DNA of 64,000 bases from Kolteria novifilia (GTDB lineage Bacteria; Planctomycetota; Planctomycetia; Kolteriales; Kolteriaceae), in contig CP036279.1 of NCBI GenBank assembly GCA_007748055.1, forward strand, positions 1,860,001 to 1,924,000. The letters run 5' to 3'. Below are positions 45,542-54,880 of the stretch, piece by piece. Under the pieces are notes generated by a model that saw only the letters and a program-made list of their open reading frames with translations, searched no databases and was not told where the DNA came from. The translations under genes were made by a program, and so were the position numbers. Position 1 is the stretch's first letter. The number at the start of each line of letters is the position of its first letter.

Positions 45542-46456
45542 ATGCCGATCGGTAATTTCTTTCAGCGGATCAAGGCGGGGCTTCGCCGGACCGCGCAGTC
45601 GCTAGGTGGTGGGTTCCGGGCTCTCTTGGGACAGAAGGTCGACGCCGACTTTCTCGACCAGCTTGAGGCGATTCTCCTCAAAGCGGACGTTGGGGTCGCC
45701 GCCACCGAGCGGATCATCGACCGAGTCAAGGAGTCGTACGGCAACCGTGAGGCGACCGGCGACCTGCTCGACTTTGTCAAGAGCGAGGTCCGCGGGCTCC
45801 TTCAAGAGGACGATACCCAACTCCACTTCCAGGAGGAAGGCCCGACCGTGATCATGGTCGCGGGGGTCAACGGCTCGGGCAAGACGACCTCGATCGCGAA
45901 ACTGACCAAACGCCTGTCCGACGAGGGGCGCAAGGTCCTGCTCGGGGCGGGCGACACCTTCCGCGCCGCGGCGATCGAGCAGCTTTCGACGTGGGCGGAG
46001 CGGACCGGCGCCGACATCGTCAAGGGCAGTCAGGGGAGCGATCCCTCGTCGGTCGCTCACGATGCCTGCACCGCGGCGATGGCCCGCAAGGTCGACGTGG
46101 CGATCATCGACACCGCCGGTCGGCTGCACACCCAGGCCAACTTGATGCGCGAACTCGAGAAGATTCATCGCGTCATTGGCAAGGTGATCCCCGGAGCGCC
46201 TCACGAGGTCTTGATGGTGATCGACTCGACCAACGGTCAGAACGCCATCGCCCAGGCCGAGAATTTCACCAAGGCGATCGAGTGCACGGGCCTGATCTTG
46301 GCGAAGTTGGACGGCACCGCCAAGGGGGGCGCGGCGCTCGCGATTCGCGATCGACTCGGGTTGCCGGTGAAGTTTGTTGGCGTGGGGGAGAAGGCGGAGG
46401 ATCTGGAGGCGTTCAACGCCGAGGCGTTCGTTGACGCGCTCTTCGCGACGGAGTAG
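45542..46456 (+). CDS. ftsY: signal recognition particle receptor FtsY
   Basis: FtsY is the membrane-associated SRP receptor GTPase that delivers ribosomes making membrane proteins to the translocon. The 304-residue form lacks the long acidic A domain of E. coli and starts directly with an amphipathic MPIGNFFQRIKAGLRRT helix, then the N domain and the NG GTPase: P-loop GVNGSGKTT (108-116), GDTFRAAAIEQL, DTAGRLHTQANLM and AKLDGTAKGGAAL. SRP54 (Ffh) would carry an M domain, which is absent here. The ribosome-binding AGGAG is a little distant from the ATG. Confidence 0.96.
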   Translation: MPIGNFFQRIKAGLRRTAQSLGGGFRALLGQKVDADFLDQLEAILLKADVGVAATERIIDRVKESYGNREATGDLLDFVKSEVRGLLQEDDTQLHFQEEGPTVIMVAGVNGSGKTTSIAKLTKRLSDEGRKVLLGAGDTFRAAAIEQLSTWAERTGADIVKGSQGSDPSSVAHDACTAAMARKVDVAIIDTAGRLHTQANLMRELEKIHRVIGKVIPGAPHEVLMVIDSTNGQNAIAQAENFTKAIECTGLILAKLDGTAKGGAALAIRDRLGLPVKFVGVGEKAEDLEAFNAEAFVDALFATE

Positions 46457-46693
46457 AAAATGCACGGTTGGGCGGCGACTGGGCGAGATTCTGCCCCATC
46501 CCGGAGCCAGTGGAGGCCGAGTACCTGGCGTCCTCGACTTGGGAAGGGGTTGGGGATGGGCCGAATGTCTTCCATGCGAGGCCGCCAGCATCGCGGCCTT
46601 TCCTCTTGGTCCTCGCTCGACCTTGGCAACTCCGACGCCAGGCACGCGGCGATGGACTTCCTTGCTATTTCTCCTCACACGAAGTGATTCCAA

Positions 46694-47539
46694 ATGTTGC
46701 AAGACAACGAACGACCATTCACTCCCGATGAGAAAAAGGCGATCGCGAAACAAGTGAGCGGTCCGAGCCCCTATTTCGTGTCGCCCCCGGCTTGGGGGGG
46801 GACGCAAACGTCCGACGTGATGATGTTTGGAGGACTGCTGGCGTGGATTCTCGCTGCGACGGCCGTCTATTGGGCCCTCGAGCACTCGGTTGGCCGACTT
46901 GTCGCGGTGGTCGCGATTATCGTGAGTGCCTTGCTCTTGAAGAGATCGCCGTGGTGGTTGAGGTTCAATGTGACCCTTTCGTTGCCCAAAGTGGTCGCCG
47001 CGACAGCGATCGTGATCGGATCGGCCATCATGTTGACGCGATGGTTCGGTTTCCTGGTCTCGGCGGCGATTCTCTGGATGCCCGTGTACGTCATCGTGTC
47101 CAGTTGGCTGCTGTTGATATTCATGTACAGCTTTCGCTACTTCGCGATCAAAGGTCGAGTCGCCGAGGTGAGCGCCGGCATGGCGAGAACGCTCCGGTGC
47201 AAGCCGACGCGAGTTGTCAAGCTACAAGATCCGGACGGCTACCAGGAGGGTCACCTCTTCGAAGTGGAGTCCGATTTGCTACTCTTTCTCAATGACGACC
47301 GGGTGTCGCGTTTCGTCAAGAGTGACTCGTTTCCCAACACGGACTTTGAACTTGTGACACCGGAGATGGGAGGAGAACTCTTCGCTCTCCATTGCCTCGG
47401 TGACCCCATGGAGGTGGAGGAAGTGCGCCAAACCCGTTTTCGCAGGGACATGTACTCCACTGCCGTGATGTATCCTGGTCGCCTCGATGAGCCGATCAAA
47501 AAGGTCCTCTCGCGGAAGCCTCGTTGGGGCCCATTGTGA
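46694..47539 (+). CDS. hypothetical multi-pass membrane protein
   Basis: The 281-residue protein is not recognised. Residues 40-150 carry about four hydrophobic helices (MMFGGLLAWILAATAVYWAL, LVAVVAIIVSALLL, VVAATAIVIGSAIML, WMPVYVIVSSWLLLIFMYSF), followed by a soluble C-terminal part of about 120 residues that looks mixed alpha/beta (VKLQDPDGYQEGHLFEVESD, FELVTPEMGGELFALHCLGD). It is preceded by a 237-bp gap after ftsY and has a weak ribosome-binding site. Base composition and codon use look slightly less GC-rich than neighbours. No function can be given. Confidence 0.6.
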   Translation: MLQDNERPFTPDEKKAIAKQVSGPSPYFVSPPAWGGTQTSDVMMFGGLLAWILAATAVYWALEHSVGRLVAVVAIIVSALLLKRSPWWLRFNVTLSLPKVVAATAIVIGSAIMLTRWFGFLVSAAILWMPVYVIVSSWLLLIFMYSFRYFAIKGRVAEVSAGMARTLRCKPTRVVKLQDPDGYQEGHLFEVESDLLLFLNDDRVSRFVKSDSFPNTDFELVTPEMGGELFALHCLGDPMEVEEVRQTRFRRDMYSTAVMYPGRLDEPIKKVLSRKPRWGPL

Positions 47540-47610
47540 AGTGACTTCTCCAGAACCGTTCTTAAACGATAGATGACGGCGATTCTCTCACCCTCTTTGG
47601 AACGCACATC

Positions 47611-48102
47611 GTGTCGATCAACGGTTCTCTCATCTCTCCCGCCTCCTTCGACCACTACATGCGACTCGCCCTGGGCGAGGCCCAAGCGGCCTTCGACGAG
47701 GGGGAGGTCCCCGTCGGGGCGATCATCGTGCATGGCGAGGAGGTCATCGCGGCGGCGCACAACCAGCGGGAGACGCTCCAGGATCCAACCGCCCATGCCG
47801 AGATGGTCGCGATCACGCAGGCGGCAGCGGCTCTGCAATCGTGGCGGCTCGAGGGGTGCGCGCTCTTCGTGACGCTCGAACCTTGTCCCATGTGCGCGGG
47901 GGCGATCGTCCAAGCCCGGGTGCCGGTGGTCGTCTTCGGGGCCAGCGATCCCAAGGCCGGGGCGTGCGGGTCGCTCTACGCGATCACCGAGGATCCTCGG
48001 CTCAACCACCGCGCCGCGACCGTTGGCGGGGTGATGGGGGACCGCTGCGGCCAGATCCTGACGGATTTCTTTTCGATTCAGCGCGCAAAAGGCAAAAAAT
48101 AG
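47611..48102 (+). CDS. tadA: tRNA-specific adenosine deaminase TadA
   Basis: TadA deaminates A34 to inosine in tRNA-Arg(ACG). The 163-residue protein has the zinc-binding deaminase motif HAEM (H62, E64) and PCPMC (C92, C95), with EVPVGAIIV and [17 protein letters not shown] in the expected places and the TadA-specific C-terminal helix [20 protein letters not shown]. The GTG start lies before the first helix. It is probably essential. Cytosine and guanine deaminases of the same superfamily lack this set of residues around HAE and PCPMC. Confidence 0.95.
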   Translation: MSINGSLISPASFDHYMRLALGEAQAAFDEGEVPVGAIIVHGEEVIAAAHNQRETLQDPTAHAEMVAITQAAAALQSWRLEGCALFVTLEPCPMCAGAIVQARVPVVVFGASDPKAGACGSLYAITEDPRLNHRAATVGGVMGDRCGQILTDFFSIQRAKGKK

Positions 48103-48324
48103 CTCCGGTTTGGCACGAATTTCATCAACGTTGGGCCCGATCCGCGCTCATTCGACGCATCCCCCTGTGAACCTTCCGCTTGGGGCATTTGGTGACATTG
48201 GTAACAACAGTTTTCTCACAGCTATCGGCAGGTCATTCGGTGCATCCTATTTGGCTGTAATAGGTTAGGTTTCTTGTGGTCGGCGGAGTGTGGACAAGTC
48301 GGCACGGCTGGTAAATTGGCCGCT

Positions 48325-48443
48325 GGACACAAACCACCTAGCTGGTTCAAGTTGGGGAACGCCGGCAGAACCTTTGAGGTTTGTTGTTTGACTCCCCTAG
48401 ATGTTGGGTCTAAATTGCCGTTCAGGCACAACAACATGTGTCC
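48325..48443 (+). promoter_or_regulatory. candidate structured RNA with mutually exclusive stems
   Basis: GGACACA (48325-48331) can pair with TGTGTCC (48437-48443). ACAAACC (48329-48335) can pair with GGTTTGT (48378-48384), enclosing GGTTC/GAACC (48344-48348 and 48368-48372). TTGTTGT (48381-48387) can pair with ACAACAA (48428-48434). The second stem overlaps both the first and the third, so two alternative folds are possible. It lies 180-300 nt upstream of dcd. Function unknown; chance pairing is not excluded. Confidence 0.3.
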
Positions 48444-48542
48444 TTAACAATTGAAGGCTAGAACTGCGGGTGAGCATTGCACGCCTTGTGAGGGGTTTGC
48501 GTCCGGTTTCTGTGCGCTTGCACGGATATTTGGTGGACAAGC

Positions 48543-48577
48543 GAACACTTTCGGGCGATGTTAGTGAATAAGTGTTC
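48543..48577. promoter_or_regulatory. inverted repeat GAACACTT-N19-AAGTGTTC before dcd
   Basis: Perfect 8-bp arms 50 bp upstream of the dcd start. It could be a hairpin in the leader or a split operator. Confidence 0.35.
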
Positions 48578-48626
48578 ACGTTAGCCCGCTGGAGGCCCCT
48601 GGCGTGCACGGAGGAGAAAGAGCGGC

Positions 48627-49172
48627 ATGACCGTGTTGTCGGATCGCGAGATCGAGACCGAAGTCCACATCGACCCATTCGCCCCCGAGGGCGTTCGTCC
48701 CGGAGCGATCTCCTACGGCGTCAGCTCCTACGGCTACGACGTGCGAGTCGGTCGGCACTACAAGGTCTTCACCAACGTCCACTCCGCGATCGTCGATCCC
48801 AAGAGCTTCTCCGAGAAGTCGTTCGTCGACATCGAAGCCGACCACTGCATCATTCCGCCGAACAGCTTCGCTCTCGCGGAGACCGTCGAGTACTTCGAGA
48901 TCCCGCGCGACGTCTTGGCGATCTGCGTCGGCAAGTCGACGTACGCTCGCTGCGGCATCATCGTCAACGTGACGCCGCTGGAGCCGGAGTGGAAGGGCAA
49001 GGTCACGATCGAGATCTCCAACACGACCCCCTTGCCGGCCAAGATCTACTCCAACGAGGGCATCGCCCAGATCATCTTCATCCGGGCCGAGAAGGTGTGC
49101 CAAGTCAGCTATGCCGACAAGAGCGGCAAGTACCAAGACCAAGCGGGGCTAACGTTGCCCAAGGTTCACTAG
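48627..49172 (+). CDS. dcd: dCTP deaminase
   Basis: Converts dCTP to dUTP, feeding dTMP synthesis. The 181-residue protein matches the long proteobacterial-type Dcd: [14 protein letters not shown] near residue 32, [20 protein letters not shown], the active-site region [20 protein letters not shown] (about 110-130) with the catalytic glutamate further on, [19 protein letters not shown], and the C-terminal [13 protein letters not shown] lid. GGAGGAG precedes the ATG. It sits upstream of nrdJ, both serving deoxynucleotide supply, but 272 bp with a hairpin repeat separate them. A DUTPase would have different motifs. Confidence 0.96.
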   Translation: MTVLSDREIETEVHIDPFAPEGVRPGAISYGVSSYGYDVRVGRHYKVFTNVHSAIVDPKSFSEKSFVDIEADHCIIPPNSFALAETVEYFEIPRDVLAICVGKSTYARCGIIVNVTPLEPEWKGKVTIEISNTTPLPAKIYSNEGIAQIIFIRAEKVCQVSYADKSGKYQDQAGLTLPKVH

Positions 49173-49180
49173 GGGGGGGG

Positions 49181-49250
49181 CGAGTGACCGAACTCGTCCT
49201 AGTGGACGAGTGACAGGACTCGTTCCAACGGGCGAGTGACAAGACTCGCC
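49181..49250 (+). repeat. 26-bp tandem repeat with hairpins after dcd
   Basis: CGAGTGACnnnACTCG starts at 49181, 49207 and 49233, an exact 26-bp period; the last copy extends to GGCGAGT/ACTCGCC. It begins 8 bp after the dcd stop and might act in transcription termination or message stability. Confidence 0.8.
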
Positions 49251-49444
49251 GGACCGACGGTGCGTACGATTCTTTAAGAACCAACATTCAGTGAGGTGCG
49301 GGGCGGTCGAGCCGAACGGCTCGGTCGGTCCAAGGTAGTCGAGGGTGCGCCTCGAGCGTGCCAAAATGCGCAGCAGGTGATCATCGTGCCGGCGGGTGTT
49401 CCGGCATGCAGGTGGCCATGGAAGGAAAGTGAGGACGATCGAGC

Positions 49445-52400
49445 ATGAAACTGACACGGCGTTTTACCCAAGCTGGTCAGGATCCCTTCGCGACCATCGA
49501 GTTCAGCACTCGGACCAGTCGCATCGCCAATCCGGATGGATCGGTGGTTTTTGAGGCCGAGGGCATTGTCGTTCCGGCCGGTTGGTCGCAAGTCGCGACC
49601 GATATCCTCGCCCAAAAGTACTTCCGACGCGCCGGGGTCCCTTCCAAGACCGAGGCGATCGAGGAGCCGGGGGTCCCCGAGTGGCTGCGGCGGCGCGAGC
49701 CGAAAGCCGACGCGACCTTCGGCGGCGAGAAGGACTGTCGCGAGGTCTTCACGCGTCTGGCCGGTTGCTGGACCTACTGGGGATGGAAGCACAAGTACTT
49801 CGATAGCGAGCAGGACGCGCGTGTCTTCCACGACGAACTCTGCTACATGCTCGCGATGCAGATGGCCGCCCCCAACAGCCCGCAGTGGTTCAACACCGGG
49901 CTTCACTGGGCCTACGGCATCGACGGCCACTCGCAGGGCCACTACTACGTCGACCCCGAGACCGAACAACTGACCCGCTCGTCCAACGCCTACGAACGCC
50001 CGCAACCTCACGCCTGTTTCATCCAGTCGGTCAAGGACGACCTCGTCAACGACGGCGGCATCATGGACCTGTGGGTCCGCGAGGCCCGCATCTTCAAGTA
50101 CGGCTCCGGAACCGGTTCGAACTTCTCCGACATCCGCGGTGAGGGTGAACCCCTCTCGGGTGGCGGTAAGAGCTCCGGCCTGATGAGCTTCTTAAAGATC
50201 GGCGACCGCGCCGCCGGGGCGATCAAGTCGGGCGGCACCACACGGCGCGCCGCGAAGATGGTCACCGTCGACCTCGATCACCCCGACATCGAGGAATACG
50301 TCAATTGGAAGATGGTCGAGGAACAGAAGGTCGCGGCCCTCGTTGCCGGATCGCGGATGTGCAATCGCCATCTCAACGCCGTGCTCAAGGCGGCGTGGGA
50401 GTGGGCTCGCGAGGCCGAACGCTTCCAGCCGAAAAAGAACACCAACCTGCGTCGGGCCATCGGCGAGGCGCTGCGGGCCGGCGTTCCCAATAATTACATC
50501 GAGCGGACGCTCCAGCTCGGTCGCCAAGGCGCCAAGGAGATCGAGTTCGAGGAGTATGACACCGACTGGAATTCCAAGGCCTACTTCACCGTCTCGGGCC
50601 AGAATTCCAACAACTCGGTCCGCATTCCCAACGAGTTCATGAAGGCGGTCGAGGACGACCAGGATTGGCCCCTTTACTGGCGGACGGAGAAAGAGGACGC
50701 CGAGGCCGAGCGTCGCGCCCCCAAACCGTCGAAGGTGCTCAAGGCCCGCGAGCTATGGGACGAGATTTCCAACGCCGCCTGGTCGTGTGCCGATCCGGGC
50801 GTTCAATTTCACACGACGATCAACGAGTGGCACACCTGCCCGAACGACGAGCCGATCCGGGCGTCGAACCCGTGCAGCGAGTACATGTTCCTCGACGACA
50901 CCGCCTGCAACCTTGCGTCGCTGAACTTGATGCGCTTCTATGATCCCCAGAGCGCTCGCTTCGACATCGCGTCGTTCAAGCACGGCGTTCGTCTTTGGAC
51001 GACGGTGCTCGAGGTCTCCGTCCTCATGGCGCAGTTCCCCAGTCAGGAGATCGCCCGTAAGTCGTACGAGTACCGGACGCTCGGCTTGGGCTACGCCAAC
51101 CTCGGCACGCTCCTGATGGTCGCCGGCATTCCCTACGATTCGCCGCAAGCCCGTGCCTGGTGTGGAGCGATCACCTCGCTGATGCACATGGGCGCGTATG
51201 CGACCAGCGCGGAGATCGCCGCCGAACTCGGTCCCTTCACGCGGTACGAAGCCAACCTCGAACCGATGTTGCGCGTGATCCGCAATCATCGCCGGGCGGC
51301 CTACAACGCGACGCCGCGGGACTACGAAGAGCTCACCATCAAGCCGACCGGGATCGACCCGCGTCACTGTCCCGAGTACCTGCTTTACGCGGCGCGGGAG
51401 GAGTCCGATCGCGCCCTCTCGCTGGGCGAGGAGCACGGCTATCGCAACGCCCAAGTGACCGTCTTGGCGCCGACCGGCACCATCGGTTTGGTGATGGACT
51501 GCGACACGACCGGCATCGAGCCCGACTTCGCGCTGGTGAAGTTCAAGAAGCTCGCCGGTGGCGGTTACTTCAAGATCATCAACCAGTCGATTCCGCCGGC
51601 CCTGCGTCGTCTCGGCTACACCGAGCGTCAGGTCGAGGACATCATCAACTACTGTCGCGGCACCAGCTCCCTTGATGGATGCCCGCACATCAACCCCGAT
51701 TCGCTTGGGCGGCTCGGGTTCACCGACGAGGCGATGGAGAAGCTCAACGGAGCCTTGGCCAGCGCCTTCGACTTGCGGTTCGTCTTCAACCAGTACACGC
51801 TGGGCGAGGAGTTCTGCCGGCAGTCCCTCGGCCTGACCGACAAGGAACTGAGCGACCCGTCCTTCGATCTTCTCAAACGACTGGGTTTCACCGCCGAGCA
51901 AGTCGGCGAGGCCAACGACTTTGTCTGCGGCACGATGACGATCGAAGGAGCGCCCCACCTCAAGCCGGAAGACTATCCGGTCTTCGACTGTGCCAACCGT
52001 TGCGGCAAGACCGGGACGCGTTACCTTTCGGCGAAGTCGCACATCTCGATGATGGCGGCCGCGCAGCCCTTCATCTCGGGGGCGATTTCCAAGACGATCA
52101 ACATGCCGCATGACGCCTCGGTCGACGACGTGAAGGATGCGTACTTTGAATCGTGGCGGGGCATGACCAAGGCGAACGCCCTCTACCGCGACGGATCGAA
52201 GCTGAGCCAGCCGCTCAACTCGACCAGCGGGGACGGAGCCGAACTCGCCACGATCGCCGAGGAGAGCCAAAGCGAACCGGTTCGCGTCGCCGAACGGATC
52301 GTCCATCGCTACTTGGCTCGCCGTCGTCGGCTTCCCGATCGTCGTTCGGGCTACACCCAGAAGGCTCGGATCGGCGGTCACAAGATCTATGTCCGTACCG

Positions 52401-53152
52401 GCGAGTACGAGGATGGCTCGCTCGGCGAGATCTTCCTCGACATGCACCGTGAGGGAGCGGCCTTCCGAAGTTTGATGAACAGCTTCGCGATCGCGATCTC
52501 CCTCGGCCTGCAGCACGGTGTGCCGCTCGAAGAGTTCGCCGATGCCTTCATCTTCACCCGGTTCGAGCCGAACGGCCCGGTCAGCGGCAACCCGCACATC
52601 AAGATGGCGACGTCGGTCATCGACTACATCTTCCGCGAGTTGGCGATCACCTACCTCGGTCGCAATGAGCTGGCCCAAGCGACGCCGGAGGATCTGCGCG
52701 GCGACACGCTCCACAAGGAGGCGAACGACGCCGACTTCGAGGAAGAAGAGGAGGTTGGCACGAAGATTGTCGAGCCGGGAGCGCCTCGTCCGCCGCGCCC
52801 TAGCGAGCGAGGACCGTCGACCAGACGCCATCCTCGTTCGGATCATGTCCGTCTCGACTACAGCAACGGGCACAACGGTACCAACGGCAACGGATCCTCC
52901 ACCGCCCACGCGGAGAGTACGACGGCCGACCAGGGGCGTCTCGCGTTGGATCTCGACGAAGAGGGCAGCCGCACGGCTCTCTTCGAGTTGGGCGCCGCCG
53001 GTAACGAGATGGGGCTCTCGGTCAAGATCAAGGAAGCGCGTCTGAAGGGATACGAGGGGGATGCTTGCTCCGACTGCGGGGCGTTCACGCTCGTTCGCAA
53101 CGGCACGTGCCTGAAGTGCATGACCTGCGGCGCCACTAGCGGCTGTTCCTAA
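49445..53152 (+). CDS. nrdJ: vitamin B12-dependent (class II) ribonucleotide reductase NrdJ
   Basis: Reduces ribonucleotides to deoxyribonucleotides with adenosylcobalamin as radical source, independent of oxygen. The 1235-residue chain begins with the NrdJ-specific N-terminus ([20 protein letters not shown] near residue 45) and has [42 protein letters not shown], the [20 protein letters not shown] active-site loop near residue 475, and [20 protein letters not shown] near 675. An apparent insertion of about 100 residues follows residue 300. The C-terminus is a zinc finger (CSDCG...CLKCMTCG) used in subunit re-reduction. It is the only RNR seen here; BluB in the window supports cobalamin supply. 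I found no B12 box upstream. Confidence 0.96.
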   Translation: MKLTRRFTQAGQDPFATIEFSTRTSRIANPDGSVVFEAEGIVVPAGWSQVATDILAQKYFRRAGVPSKTEAIEEPGVPEWLRRREPKADATFGGEKDCREVFTRLAGCWTYWGWKHKYFDSEQDARVFHDELCYMLAMQMAAPNSPQWFNTGLHWAYGIDGHSQGHYYVDPETEQLTRSSNAYERPQPHACFIQSVKDDLVNDGGIMDLWVREARIFKYGSGTGSNFSDIRGEGEPLSGGGKSSGLMSFLKIGDRAAGAIKSGGTTRRAAKMVTVDLDHPDIEEYVNWKMVEEQKVAALVAGSRMCNRHLNAVLKAAWEWAREAERFQPKKNTNLRRAIGEALRAGVPNNYIERTLQLGRQGAKEIEFEEYDTDWNSKAYFTVSGQNSNNSVRIPNEFMKAVEDDQDWPLYWRTEKEDAEAERRAPKPSKVLKARELWDEISNAAWSCADPGVQFHTTINEWHTCPNDEPIRASNPCSEYMFLDDTACNLASLNLMRFYDPQSARFDIASFKHGVRLWTTVLEVSVLMAQFPSQEIARKSYEYRTLGLGYANLGTLLMVAGIPYDSPQARAWCGAITSLMHMGAYATSAEIAAELGPFTRYEANLEPMLRVIRNHRRAAYNATPRDYEELTIKPTGIDPRHCPEYLLYAAREESDRALSLGEEHGYRNAQVTVLAPTGTIGLVMDCDTTGIEPDFALVKFKKLAGGGYFKIINQSIPPALRRLGYTERQVEDIINYCRGTSSLDGCPHINPDSLGRLGFTDEAMEKLNGALASAFDLRFVFNQYTLGEEFCRQSLGLTDKELSDPSFDLLKRLGFTAEQVGEANDFVCGTMTIEGAPHLKPEDYPVFDCANRCGKTGTRYLSAKSHISMMAAAQPFISGAISKTINMPHDASVDDVKDAYFESWRGMTKANALYRDGSKLSQPLNSTSGDGAELATIAEESQSEPVRVAERIVHRYLARRRRLPDRRSGYTQKARIGGHKIYVRTGEYEDGSLGEIFLDMHREGAAFRSLMNSFAIAISLGLQHGVPLEEFADAFIFTRFEPNGPVSGNPHIKMATSVIDYIFRELAITYLGRNELAQATPEDLRGDTLHKEANDADFEEEEEVGTKIVEPGAPRPPRPSERGPSTRRHPRSDHVRLDYSNGHNGTNGNGSSTAHAESTTADQGRLALDLDEEGSRTALFELGAAGNEMGLSVKIKEARLKGYEGDACSDCGAFTLVRNGTCLKCMTCGATSGCS

Positions 53153-53576
53153 CCGCCCCGTCGCTCAGGCCATTCTTCCCGTAGGTCAGGCCACGCCCTG
53201 ACATGGGTGCCTGATCACCTCTCCCACGGGGAGAGGGGAATCCTAGTGCCAAGCGATGAGCTTCTCTCGTCGCGCGATGGCCCGCACCGATCGGCTGGAG
53301 AGCCGCTCGGCGGGCCGAGGTGAAATCACGCCGACGACGGACCGTTGGCAGGGGTCGGTTCTCAACGGACTTGAGAGCCGGCCCCTTCGACGTTCTTGGC
53401 GAGTCCCTTGTCGCGTCGTAGCATGACTCTTACGCGATGGGGCTTTCAGGAGGGAACGAGGGGGGACACCACCCCAACGCGTCCCGCCCAACGGCCCCCG
53501 ATTTGAGGCTGAAGTTGGTGTGAACCCAACGCCCGGGCGATAAACGACTTCCCTCCATCCAACGAGAGACTTCACC
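53153..53576. other. intergenic region with repeat pieces before the desaturase
   Basis: Holds a GTAGGTCAGGCCACGCCCTGAC palindrome (family C, 53190-53212) and CTCTCCCACGGGGAGAG (family B, about 53218-53236), the same building blocks as the 215-bp array at 61.7 kb. The remaining 340 bp show no gene. Confidence 0.55.
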
Positions 53577-54569
53577 ATGTCGACGACCGAGACCAGCTCC
53601 GCCGGCACCCCCGAGACCTGCTCGCCGAGTCCTCCGGCACGCCTCGTTCCCGGAGCCCTGCCGTTGCCGGAGTCCGCGGCTAAGAAGAAGATCTTCTGGC
53701 CCTACGTCACCTTCTTCGTGCTGATGCACGCGCTCGTGCCTTTCGCGTTTCTGCCCTACTTCTTCAGTTGGGTCGGCATCCCGCTGGTGCTGGTCGGAAA
53801 CTACATCTTCGGCTCGATCGGGATCAACATCGCTTACCATCGGTTGTTGACGCATCGCAGCTTCCAATGCCCCCGCTGGTTCGAGCACTGCCTGGCCCTG
53901 ATCGGGGTTTGCTCGCTTCAGGACTCGCCCGGTCGCTGGGTCGCGATCCACCGGATGCATCACAAGCACTCCGACGAGCAGCCCGATCCGCACAGCCCGT
54001 GGGTCACCTTTTTCTGGGGACACATGGGATGGCTCGTGGTCGAGAATGAAGACCTCAACCATCTGAGCACCTTCGAGCAGTACGCCCGCGACGTCTTTCG
54101 CGATCGCTTCTACTTGAAGCTGCATCGCGGCAATTTGTGGCTTTGGATTTACTGGGGGCACGCGTTGGCGTTTCTGCTGGCCGGCTTCCTGACGGGCTAC
54201 CTGCTCACCGGGACGATGGCGGGCACGTTGCATTGGGGCGGGATTATCTTCCTCTGGGGAGTGGTCGTGCGGACGGTCTACGTTTGGCACATCACCTGGG
54301 CGGTCAACTCGGCGGCTCACCGCTGGGGCTATCGCAACTACGAGACAGGGGAGGAGAGCCGCAACAACTGGTGGGTCGCACTCCTGACCAACGGCGAGGG
54401 TTGGCACAACAACCACCACGCCGACCAGCGTTCCGCCGCCCACGGCCATCGCTGGTGGGAGTACGACTTGAGCTACTGGACAATCAAGCTCTTCGAGAAG
54501 CTCGGCCTCGCCTGGGACATCGCCCCGATTCGCGTCAAACGCGACGATGATCCCGTCAAGGCGTCCTAG
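53577..54569 (+). CDS. fatty acid (acyl-CoA delta-9 type) desaturase
   Basis: An integral di-iron membrane enzyme that introduces a double bond into a fatty acyl chain. The 330-residue protein has the three histidine boxes HRLLTH (near residue 88), HRMHHKH (near 124) and HNNHH (near 280), separated by paired hydrophobic helices (VTFFVLMHALVPFAFLPYFF; LWIYWGHALAFLLAGFLTGY). A Pro-rich 35-residue N-terminus precedes the first helix. It lacks a fused cytochrome b5 domain. No electron donor gene is adjacent. Whether the substrate is acyl-CoA or a lipid-bound chain is unknown. Confidence 0.92.
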   Translation: MSTTETSSAGTPETCSPSPPARLVPGALPLPESAAKKKIFWPYVTFFVLMHALVPFAFLPYFFSWVGIPLVLVGNYIFGSIGINIAYHRLLTHRSFQCPRWFEHCLALIGVCSLQDSPGRWVAIHRMHHKHSDEQPDPHSPWVTFFWGHMGWLVVENEDLNHLSTFEQYARDVFRDRFYLKLHRGNLWLWIYWGHALAFLLAGFLTGYLLTGTMAGTLHWGGIIFLWGVVVRTVYVWHITWAVNSAAHRWGYRNYETGEESRNNWWVALLTNGEGWHNNHHADQRSAAHGHRWWEYDLSYWTIKLFEKLGLAWDIAPIRVKRDDDPVKAS

Positions 54570-54880
54570 CAGCCATCTCTAGGAGCACTGGTTGCTCCCC
54601 CTTGTCTAAGGGAAACCTCTTTTGCTCCCCCTTGTCCAAGGGAAACTTCCTTTTGCTCCCCCTTGTCCAAGGGGGGAGATAGAGGGGGTCTCTTAAGTGA
54701 CCGCGAACCTCTCCTCGGAACCTCTCATTCGCTTCGCCAACCCAGATTGACGAGCGATGGAGCACCTGGCGGCGGGTGAGGAGACTTTCGATCGCTCCCC
54801 GCTCGCATTGCTCTTTACAGACTTTTGCTGCTTCGCTATGAGCGCACGCCTCATTCCTACCAATAGCGGAGGTCCGCCCG
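54570..54880. repeat. intergenic with inverted family D repeats
   Basis: Three copies of GCTCCCCCTTGTCCAAGGG (54593, 54624 and 54655, about 31 bp apart) and the flank GGGGGAGATAGAGGGGGTCTC form the reverse complement of the array upstream of the sulfatase. About 190 bp of further sequence contains the leader of the next gene. Confidence 0.8.

Larger units (their letters stand above)
48103..48626. other. A+T-richer intergenic region upstream of dcd
   Basis: About 520 bp without a protein gene. It is clearly less GC-rich than the flanking genes and contains a nest of inverted repeats (48325-48443) and a dyad close to the dcd start (48543-48577), both listed. It does not match RNase P, tmRNA, SRP RNA or tRNA signatures that I know. 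Confidence 0.5.

Noticed and set aside
49251-49444. Cobalamin riboswitch before nrdJ
   Set aside because: Hairpins such as CGAGCC/GGCTCG are present, but the conserved B12 box and the multi-stem core could not be recognised. A covariance search would decide.
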